From: Molossus alvarezi
Taxonomy: Eukaryota; Chordata; Mammalia; Chiroptera; Molossidae
NCBI GenBank assembly: GCA_037176705.1
Contig: CM073887.1
Coordinates: 61,155,001-61,219,000, forward strand
Length of the DNA: 64,000 bases
Direction: 5' to 3'
The stretch's first letter is position 1. Every line of letters starts with the position of its first letter. Position numbers and translations under genes: made by a program. Shown here piece by piece: positions 55,878 through 64,000 of this stretch. The notes beneath the pieces are model-generated. The model did not search any database. It was given only the letters and a program-made list of their open reading frames with translations, and had not been told where the DNA came from.

Positions 55878-57831
55878 TCAGCCACTAGGACAGAACGGAA
55901 ATGGGAATGCAATAGCTGATCAGACAGACAGAATGACACACATTGCTGGGGCCCTCCTCCTCCTCCAACAGCCCCTTGTTGCTGCCAAGAACTCTTTGGC
56001 TCCTTTGGGGTTCATCCTCCTCAACAGACTTCTTGCTGAACTTCTTTGGGATGGTGGGACTAAGATGTCTGCCACCTTGTTATAAAGAAGAAAAGTCTGA
56101 GGTTCAGAAAGGCCACCTCCTGTGCTCCAGGCCTCTGCTGCAGTCTGCCTCTCATCTTGACTCCCTAAGGCCCTGGGGATCCTAGGAGTTTGCCCAAAGC
56201 TCGCGTCCACACCCATCCCCCACACAGTCCCCAGGAGGGTTTTCCAGTGAGCCTGCCCCTCCTCTCATGTTTTCTCCATTGCTCCCTCGTTCCCTCAGTA
56301 CCCTCTTGATCTGAATTCAAGGTTCACCCACTATTCTCCAACAGGTCTCCTCTTCAAGGACTCACACCCTGTCACAGTTCCCCCAAATCCCAAGAACTAT
56401 TATTATCTTGTTTCCACTCCCCCTGCCCCCACCCTTTGCAGGAGCCATCCAGCTGCTATTGGGAATGCCCTTCCCCCTCGGCCTGGCAGAGGTTCTCCTG
56501 AGGGGTCAGGGGTTGGCTCAGAGGCTATTTCCTGGTGGGGGAGGAGGGGGCCTCAGCTAAGTCCTGCTTCCGCTGGCCCCCTCCCTTCCTTCCCTGGCTC
56601 TTCCCTGGGGCCCTAGCCTCACGTTCCTTGGCTGGCTGTGGTCCACACTCCCAATCTCCAGCCTCTGACACATGCTTCACTCAACTCCTGCCCACCAGTC
56701 TGCAAGGGAGGGTTACCCTTGCCTTTCTCACACACTGAGGCTCTTAAGCCCCCATTGCTAACCTGAACCAGTGGGGTCGCCTTCACACTGATCCTTGGCT
56801 CCCACCTGACCAGAGAGTGCCAACACTTGAGTCGGGTCACATCCTCCTCTGCTGACAGCCTGCCCAGGGCTCCCAGTGCCCTTAACCACAGCCACAAAGC
56901 CCTGCCTCGTTTGTCCCCTTGTCATCTCCTTGATCTCACCTCTCTCTTCCACTTTGATCATTCAGCTCCAGCCATACCATCCTCCTTACTCAGAGTCACC
57001 AGGCACGGTTCTGCCTCAGGACCTTTGAACGGACTGTGCTCTCTGCCCAGTACACCCTTCCCAGCGATGCCCTCCTCCCTCATCTCCTTTAGTTCTCTGC
57101 TCAGATGTCACCTCCTCAGGAAGCCTGCCCTGGCCCCCTGTAGAAAATTCTAACTTTCACTCCCTCATTCCTTTTCTGTCTCACTTATCACCAAGGGGCC
57201 TTATAAAGACTCATTTAGCCCTGGCCGATTTGGCTCAGCGGTTAGAGCGCCTGCGGTCCAGGTTCGGTTTCCACAAAGGGCACATACCTCGGTTGCAGTT
57301 TGTCCCTGGCCCTGGTTGGGTCATGTGGGTCCCTTTCACGTCGGTCGATCTCTCTCTCTCTCTCTCTCTCCCTCCCACTCTATCTGAACAAAATATCGAA
57401 AAATGTCCTCATGTGAGGATAAAAAAAAAAAAAAAGAATAAAGACTCATTTGTTTGGTTTATTATCTGTCTCCCCATGAGACTATGAGCCCCACAAGGGC
57501 ATTCATTTCTGTGTCTTATTCCTGCCTGTGTCCTTGGCACCCAGCAGCGGTTCAAGAAATATGGGCTGAATGAACAAACAAATCATAATTGTGATGGTAG
57601 CAAACTTGAGCAATGCCTGCTGTGTGTCTGGCTCAAAGACACGGCTGAACTCCCATCTTCGACCTTCCACATCATGACTTCTCACCTCCAGCCACAGAGT
57701 CCTTAAACCATTATTCACTATATATTGCTCTTCACCTCAATTGTATTTTTTAAAAAATATGTTTTTATTGATTTTTAGAGAGAGAAAGAGAAATATTGAT
57801 GTGAGAGAGAAACATCAGTGGGCTGCCTCCT

Positions 57832-57863
<32 letters not shown>

Positions 57864-60800
57864 CCCACCTGGGATCAAGTCTGAAACCCAGGCATACTGA
57901 GCCATACTGGCTGGGCATTGATTATGTTTTATTAAATTAGTTAAATTGACCTCCAATGGACACTCAGGTAAAGGAAAGTTTGTGCACTTGACATTAATAG
58001 AAAATGACCTAAAAATGTGCAATTAAGAAGCAAGACCTTGCCTTGGTTGGTGTGACTCAGTTGATTGAGCATTGTCCCATGCATCAAGAGGTCGCCGGTT
58101 CGATTCCTGGTTAGGGTACATGCCTGAGTTGTGGGCTTGATCCCCAGTAGGGGATGTGCAGAAAGTTGCAGATCAATTTTTCTCTCTCTCTTTCTCCCTT
58201 CTTCTCTCTCTAAAATCAGTAAAAACAGCCTGGCCAGTGTGGCTCAGTGGATTGAGTATTGTCCCATGGACTGAGAGGTCCCGTTTGATTCATCGTCACA
58301 TGCCCGGGTACTGGGCTCAATCCCTAGTGGGGGGCGTGCAGGAGGCAGCTAATCGATGTTTCTCTCTCACAGTGATGCCTCTCTCTCTCTCTCAAAATCA
58401 ATGAAAATATATTTTAAAAGTTTTTTAAATAAAATAAATAAAAACATATGTAAAAAAAGAAAAGCAAGACCTTGTGCTCAAGTCCTGGTGATGCTGGGTC
58501 CTGGGTTTGCTCTCACTTTGTGAACCTGGGAGAACAGCACATGTGTGGGAGCCCTTAGGGCAAATCAGCACCAGTGGAGACTTTCTCCAAGTGCAGAGGA
58601 ATAAAAGTGGAAAAGAAATCAACTCTCAGATCGTGGGGTGGGTGATTCGATGCTGGACTTCAGACCTGGCCCCTGACTGGGTGCATTGAAAATCTGGATG
58701 TTATGGCCCAGCCGGTGTGGCTTACTGGTTGAGCATCAACCCATGCACCAAGAGGTCACCGGTTTGATTCCTGGTCAGGGCACATGCCCAGGTTGTGGGC
58801 CTGATCCCCAGTGGGAGGCATGCAGGAGGCAGCCAATCGATGTTCTATTTCTCTCTCCCTCTACCTTCCTCTCTCTCTAAAATCAATAAAGAAAAAATAT
58901 TTTTAAAAAATTTGGATGTTATGATTCTCTGGCCAGAGATTCGCCTGCGGTTACCCACTGAGTGGCTGGCTGAACCGGAACTTGGACCCAGAACTGATAG
59001 CCCTGGACTGCTTATCACTGGCCTGTTTATCAAGGGAAGGATAGTCAAGGCTGGAGCCCAGTGAGCCATAGGCCCTTCCTGCAGCCCTGCAGAGAGAAGC
59101 AGGAGGGGCCCAGGCTTAAGGGCACATTGTTTTCTCAGCAGGGGGACGTCATTTGGGGTAAACAATGTCAAGAGCTTCCCTGTTCTCAGCTGGGACAAGG
59201 ACAGGCCTGGCTCTGGCCCTAACTTGCTGACGCATGGCCCTGGGCTGATCACTTTCCTGGGGCCTCAGTTCCCTCTCTGAGAAATGGGGATAATAATAGA
59301 ACCTCCTTCCTTGCCACTATGGCTCCAGGCCAAGATAGAGAAAGGAAAACAGTTTGCTCAGAGAGGCTTCTCCCTACCCTCTTGCTTCCCCCTCTGCAGG
59401 CTGCCTGAGGCTGAGGAATTTTGCCCAGGGAGAGAAGGGGACCAGTTCCTCAAGGGAGTGAGCTCCACAGGAGGAGGTACATAAGAAGAGGTGTAGTGGA
59501 GATGGAGGTACATGTGGAGAACCCTGAGTTGTTGACAACAGATCTCTGGAAGTCTGGACCCAAGGCCTGCATTTAGCACCCTGAGGTTAGAATAGACCCA
59601 GGCGAACAATAGTCTGATGGAAAAGTCATTGAAGGAAGCCATAGGCTTTGGGGTCAAAGGGATCTGACTTAAAATCTTGGGTGCCTCCCTCAACCTCAGG
59701 TCCTAAACTGCAAATGGGACTGCCAATCCCTGGGTCCCAGGCCAGTGGTGTGTTGAATGGGGAGTGTGGCCTCTACACTGGGAGGAGCACAGGGAGTTCT
59801 TGGGATGTGTCCTAAGTCACCTTCCCTATAACATGCAGGGTATCATTGAAGAGATAACCAGGTCCTGAGAGGCAGTGAGCAGGGCAGAGGCATGAAGCCA
59901 TGATGTGAGCTGAGCAAGTGCCAGGTGCCCTTGAGGCTCCCCACTAAGGCCCCCAGCCTCTTGCTTCAGCCATTGCTGGACAGCACTTTGCAGTTGGCAA
60001 AGCATTTCCATACCCTTGATTTAGAGGCCCCCATTTTTGTAGAAGTAGAAAGTGAAGGGTGGAGCCAGAGGCCCAGGGTCACTCTCAGATGCTGCTCTCC
60101 CTCCTTCCCTTCCTCCTCTCCAGCCACCCACCCCTCCCTAGTTCAGGCCACTGGGCCTTTACCCTGGCTGTTCATACTGCCTAGAACACTGTTCCACCTG
60201 CCCTCCCCAGGCCTGCTTCTGCCCATCCTCCTGCCCTGCTCACTGAGGCTCTCCCTTGCCTATCTGAAGTCTGATCACCTGGGTTTAAGTCCCACTTTGT
60301 TCCTCTCTAGCTGTGTTACCAGGAGCATGATGCATACCCTCTCTGTGCCTCACTCTTCAACTGGAAAGTGGAAATAACAGTAGCTCATCAACCGATAGGC
60401 TGAATGAGTTAACAGTGCAGAGTGCTTAGAACTGTGCCAAGCTCACACTAAGCACCTAATAATTGTAGACCCTTGCTCACTCTTATTATGGCTCCATCAC
60501 TCTCTATCTTGCCCACTACTCAGGGAGTTTTGTGAATGGAACTGCTTGGTCACTGCTGCATCCTCAGGGCCAAGTGTAGGACCTGGTACACAGCAGGCAT
60601 TCAATTAAGGAAGAAGCAAGTGTTAGATGAGCCTCCCTCCATCCCTAGTCCTGAGACCAAAGCACTGACACTGAACATCTCAACCTGCCCAGTACCTCAC
60701 CTGGATGGGGCTACGTTGCCTACAGGGATCCGCTGGGACTCCAAGATCCTCTTCTTGAATTCCTCCAGGCTAGCTGGGTCTGCCAAGAGAGGGGATCAGT

Positions 60801-63765
60801 CCCAAACTGTTGCCTTAGTAGTCCCTTCCCCTGGGCTAGGGATAGGTGGCAGCCCCTCTTCCTGGCTCTGCCCTCACTCACCGATGGGCTGGAGGTTGGG
60901 GGCAGGGCCAGCAGGTCTTGGCACAGGCATCGGCTGCGACTGTGAGAAGAAGGATAGAGGGAAGATGGCATAAGCTGGGACCCTGAACTAGAGTTCCAGG
61001 GAGATTCCTGCCCTTCCATGACCTTGGAGACCTGGCTCTGAGGTCCTTCCAGGGTGGAGAAATGGACAGGTACTCATGAAGGACACATGTGCTAATGAAT
61101 GTATACTCACCACCTGTGCCCACTTGCCTTCAAATGACTTGAGACTCCAGGGACTGGCTTTGCTTAGTAACGTCCCAGAAACCCCACTCTGCAGGGCTGG
61201 CCTGTCTCAGTCTCCATTACAGCCTCAGTGCCAACCTGGCCCCAATCCATGATCCCCACTGACTCCATCCACCCAACTCAGACGGAAATCGACCCACTCT
61301 GTAAACCACTGGACCCCAATTCTCAATGCCATGCCTCAAACAACCTTGAGCCAATCCCCCCAAACCTGAAATCTGAAACTAGTTCTGAATTCAATTACTT
61401 AAAATCCAATCCCAGCATGAAAATGGAGCCTTCCTTATACTCAAACTCCAACCTAAACCCAGTCCCAATGACAAACCTGAGCTGATGTAGCTTAGATCTA
61501 ATTCTGACCCCAACCCATTACCTAGACCCAGCCCCTATGAGAAATCCATCCCCCAACCTCATTCTCCCAGCCCCAACCCTGGGATCCACCATGGACACCT
61601 ACAAACACCTTCCCAAGGTAACACTCAACATTAGACCCCCAAGCCTCTACCTGAACAGAACTCCAACCTAGCTCCACCCCGAGATCAGCATCCACACAAC
61701 TTCTACTCTAGATCCAGCTTTGAGCCCCACCCCAACCCCAATATATCCCCATTCTAATCTGGGGTCACCTAATCCTTCACCTCTAATATATTCCAGTGCC
61801 AGCCCAACTCAACTCCCTACTAGCCACCCTAAACCCAACCCAATTTCAACTCCTAATCCATGGTCAATGCCAATCCCTGCCCCTCCTAATGCTCATGAAA
61901 TCCTAAATCCACTCTTGGTCCCAAATTTCTGATCATCTCTACACACACCTGAGCATAAACTACAACTTTAGTACTTCAACCCAGTACCAAAGCCACTGAC
62001 ATCCTAGATTCACTCCTCACCCAACCCTAGACTCAACAGCTGCCCTCCATGCAACCCCTAACCCAAGTTTTAACCTTTTCTCATAATATAAACTCCAAAT
62101 TCAATCCCAATTCTAAGACTAATGAGATGGAACCCTAACCTTAACCCGAAGAATTAGTTAGACATGGTGGTCACCAAGGACTCACCTCGATCCAACTCAA
62201 ACACAAATTCAACATCCATATCAAGCCTTTCCCTAGACCTGCCTTAACCCTCACTATAATCCCAGTGTCACTCACAACCCTCACCCATTGCCCCCTGATC
62301 CTTCAACTCAACTCAAACAATTCCCAGTCCTGACACCAACCCTCAATGAATCTCTAATTTTCACCCTAAACTAATTTTGAGACCCATCCAGCTACCCTAA
62401 ACTCAACCCCAATTCTTAACCCTTTCTCAGTCATTCTCAATTTCAATGTCTACCCCAATCCTAATGCCAATAAATCCCTACATTAATACAAAACCACAAT
62501 CTTTAAACCAACTCTAGACTCAACAGCCACCTATGTGTGACCCTACCCTAAATTCTAAATCCACCGTTAATGCCTCAACCCAGCCTGATCACAAAGCAAC
62601 TGATATTCTAGATCCGCTCCTCACTCAACCCTGGACCCAACAACTACCCTACCTCCAACCTCAGTCTTAACCCTACATTGTTCCCTAGTGTTGATCCCAG
62701 TTCAAACTTGGCCCCTATCCTAATGTCAATGAAAATCTCAGGTGAGTTCTAACTCAACCCAAACTCAAACAAACTGCAAACCAAGTTCAACATCACCACC
62801 ACTTTGGTCTCTAGATCCAATCCCAATGCCATCAGAATCCAGGGCCGCCAGCTCACCTTGGCCTTTATGCAGGTGCTCAGGGCCGCGTTGCTGACAGTCA
62901 TCTGTATCTTGAGCTGCTCCACTTCTCGCTTCTTCTCCTCCAATTCCTTGGCCAGGTTGTCTCGCTCCTTCCTCAGTGCTGCCTTCTCCTCTAGCACTAG
63001 CTGGGTCTGCCTGGCACACTCGGCCTGGAGCTTGGCCTCCCGGGCCTGGGCTTCCTTCTCCACCTTCTCCTTGGCCTCCTGACTGGCCCGCAGGCCCTGC
63101 TCAGCCTCCAGCTTCTGGCGTTGGAGTTCTGAGTTCTCGTGGGCCACACGCTGGATGCCAGCCCGCAGGCTCTGGGCCAGGTCCTCCACCTTGGTGCTCA
63201 TGAGGGTAGGCAATTGGTCACAGATTCTCCGGATAGAGACCAGGTCCAAGCCAATGGGATGGTATGTGTTATAGCTCATTGCATCGAGGGTGCGTGGGAT
63301 AATGGAGTCCCTCCAGAGGTTGCGCAGTTCCATTTCAAATTTGTTCTTGTCCAGTGGGAGGCAGAGGGCCTGCACCTTCTGCAGCTGGTTCTCAGCTAGC
63401 TGTCGCTCTTGCTGCTGCTGCTCCCGGGCCTTGCTGCATTCAGCCAGTTGCTCCTCCACCACCCGCTTGCTCAGCCCCAGACCCTCCTTATCTTTGGTGC
63501 ACATGGCCTTCTCCTTAGCCAATTCCAACTCGAGCATCTTGGTCTTCTGGTTCAGCATGAGGAACAAGCCTATAGGTACAGGATGATAGGACTCAGGAAA
63601 GCTGGGGGCTGCCAAGGGACTGGATGGGGAGGCCACCACCCTGGCTCCCCGCTGCCCAGACCACTCACCATTGGAGCTCTTGTTAGTCTCTCTGAGTTGT
63701 TCTTGGCATTGTTTCTCATTCAGGATAATTTCAGCCACGTACCTCTGGCTGTGCATGTAGACCAC
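55878..63765 (-). CDS. PLVAP: PLVAP (PV-1), partial: exons 2-6
   Basis: PLVAP is the type II membrane glycoprotein forming diaphragms of caveolae, fenestrae and transendothelial channels. Minus-strand exons: 63765-63669, 63569-62857, 60939-60882, 60779-60701 and a terminal piece 55884-55878. Phases join to the last 317 residues. Exon 1 (cytoplasmic tail, transmembrane anchor, first extracellular part) lies beyond base 64000. Visible sequence is extracellular: RYVAEIILNEKQC, then a conserved Cys-containing LCLPLDKNKFEMELRNLWRD and a long heptad-rich coiled coil (QKLEAEQGLRASQEAKEKVE). A Pro-rich segment (SQPMPVPRPAGPAP) and EEFKKRILESQ follow. The last exon gives only the third base of Ser, then Gly and TGA, behind a good pyrimidine tract (CCGTTCTGTCCTAG). 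Intron 3 (1.9 kb) holds a degenerate repeat and intron 5 (4.8 kb) several SINEs. Confidence 0.94.
56240..56954. other. PLVAP intron 5, left part
   Basis: C/T-rich intronic DNA with no recognised exon or repeat. Confidence 0.45.
56955..57560 (-). repeat. L2 LINE 3' end, split by a SINE
   Basis: Left part 56955-57219: cctcaggacctttgaacggactgtgctctctgcc, then ttctctgctcagatgtcacctcctcaggaagcc. Right part 57438-57560: attatctgtctccccatgagactatgagccccacaagggc, then gaaatatgggctgaatgaac. A SINE separates the halves. Confidence 0.8.
57220..57437 (+). mobile_element. Ves SINE inside an L2
   Basis: Sense, with small head deletions (gagcgcctgcggtcc). Target duplication ataaagactcattt at 57204-57218 and 57439-57452. 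Confidence 0.9.
57752..57918 (-). mobile_element. Ves SINE, shortened, with internal (CA)n
   Basis: Antisense. A (CA)13-type microsatellite (57838-57863) has expanded inside the body at the cctgcacatacacac site. Confidence 0.85.
58036..58222 (+). mobile_element. Ves SINE, subtype 2
   Basis: Sense; ends ctctaaaatcagtaaaaac and is followed within 5 bp by another sense copy. Confidence 0.88.
58226..58425 (+). mobile_element. Ves SINE, subtype 2
   Basis: Sense; inserted in or next to the A tail of the preceding copy, with its own A-rich tail to about 58460. Confidence 0.88.
58705..58908 (+). mobile_element. Ves SINE, subtype 2
   Basis: Sense; flanks aatctggatgttatg (58690-58704) and aatttggatgttatg (58909-58923) form a target duplication with one mismatch. 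Confidence 0.9.
59205..59300 (+). repeat. MIR SINE fragment
   Basis: ggccctgggctgatcactttcctggggcctcagttccctctctgagaaatggggataataatag. Confidence 0.7.
59301..60134. other. PLVAP intron 5, right part
   Basis: No recognisable feature in about 830 bp. Confidence 0.45.
60135..60610. repeat. MIR within L2-like debris
   Basis: L2-like words at 60140-60260 (ggccactgggcctttaccctggctg) and 60535-60610 (atcctcagggccaagtgtaggacctggtacacagcagg) bracket a sense MIR at about 60268-60440 (cctgggtttaagtcccactttgttcc). Confidence 0.55.
61225..62800. repeat. PLVAP: Degenerate G-poor repeat block in PLVAP intron 3
   Basis: About 1.5 kb of words such as ccaaccccaatcc and aaccctaac, very poor in G on the plus strand. 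Longer-range copies are visible: cttcaacccagtaccaaagc at 61974 and cctcaacccagcctgatcac at 62574 each lead into catcctagattcactcctcac or tattctagatccgctcctcac. This suggests a roughly 600-bp higher-order unit. The PLVAP transcript is therefore G/U-rich here. Confidence 0.85.
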
Positions 63766-63975
63766 CTGCCCAGACAGGACATGGGACAGAGCTTAGACGG
63801 CCTGTGGGTGCCCTGGCCCCAGGGCTGCACAGACCCTCAAGGCTGGGGCCCCAGATCCAGCACCCAGATGGCCTAGTTTGGCCCAGTTCATGAGGGCATG
63901 GCTCCTTTACAGGGAAAGCTGGACTGACCTTCAAAAGTTGTTATGGTTCATACACTTTGGCAATAAAAAGTATGG

Positions 63976-64000
63976 AGGCATCTGACCGGTGTGGTTCAGT
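63976..64000 (+). mobile_element. Ves SINE, start only (cut by window end)
   Basis: The last bases, ctgaccggtgtggttcagt, match the subtype-2 head; the element continues past the window. Confidence 0.75.

Noticed and set aside
61228..61932. Plus-strand open frames (85 and 70 codons) rich in Pro, Asn and Ser
   Set aside because: They arise from the G-poor repeat block, where TGA and TAG codons are rare by composition. No start context, splice sites or homology.

Overview
The window is vertebrate, specifically mammalian, genomic DNA. Genes are split by short GT-AG introns, carry CpG-island promoters and end in AATAAA or ATTAAA signals. About 45 copies of a tRNA-derived SINE of the vesper-bat (Ves) type point to a vespertilionid or closely related bat. 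Older L2, MIR, MER5-like and L1 debris fills much of the rest.

Gene order is BABAM1 (3' end, +), ANKLE1 (+), ABHD8 (-), MRPL34 (+), DDA1 (+), ANO8 (-), GTPBP3 (+), PLVAP (-, 3' part). From general knowledge this is the gene order of human 19p13.11. Exon boundaries below were read by hand from splice sites and checked for phase. Every gene joins in frame with the expected C-terminus; the one interruption is an in-frame TGA in ANKLE1.

Region by region. 1-1140: last BABAM1 exon and a 3'UTR holding a SINE. 1.4-2.8 kb: four SINEs, three stacked on the same target. 3.6-7.5 kb: ANKLE1. 9.8-15.7 kb: ABHD8, convergent with ANKLE1. 16.5-19.1 kb: an L1 fragment and a SINE pile-up. 19.3-20.15 kb: the compact MRPL34 gene. 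20.5-23.1 kb: the densest SINE block. 24.1-33.95 kb: DDA1. 35.8-45.3 kb: ANO8, 18 coding exons and no Ves SINE. 47.5-50.7 kb: GTPBP3. 55.2-64.0 kb: PLVAP without its first exon.

The genes are a syntenic cluster of unrelated housekeeping or tissue genes, not a pathway. BABAM1 and ANKLE1 act on DNA damage and DNA cleavage. MRPL34 and GTPBP3 act in mitochondrial translation (ribosome and tRNA modification). DDA1 is a CRL4 ubiquitin-ligase subunit. ANO8 is an ER/plasma-membrane TMEM16 protein, PLVAP builds endothelial diaphragms, and ABHD8 is an alpha/beta-hydrolase.

The most interesting observations are these: (1) a TGA inside the ANKLE1 LEM domain that a second, phase-matched donor 78 nt upstream would bypass; (2) three SINE copies containing only the tRNA-like head, all ending at the same base, each with an A-rich tail and a target duplication; (3) serial retrotransposition into the same target (quadruplicated and triplicated duplications); (4) a GC-AG intron in ANO8; (5) a 1.5-kb strand-asymmetric degenerate repeat in a PLVAP intron. 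Everything was read by eye; no database search was run.
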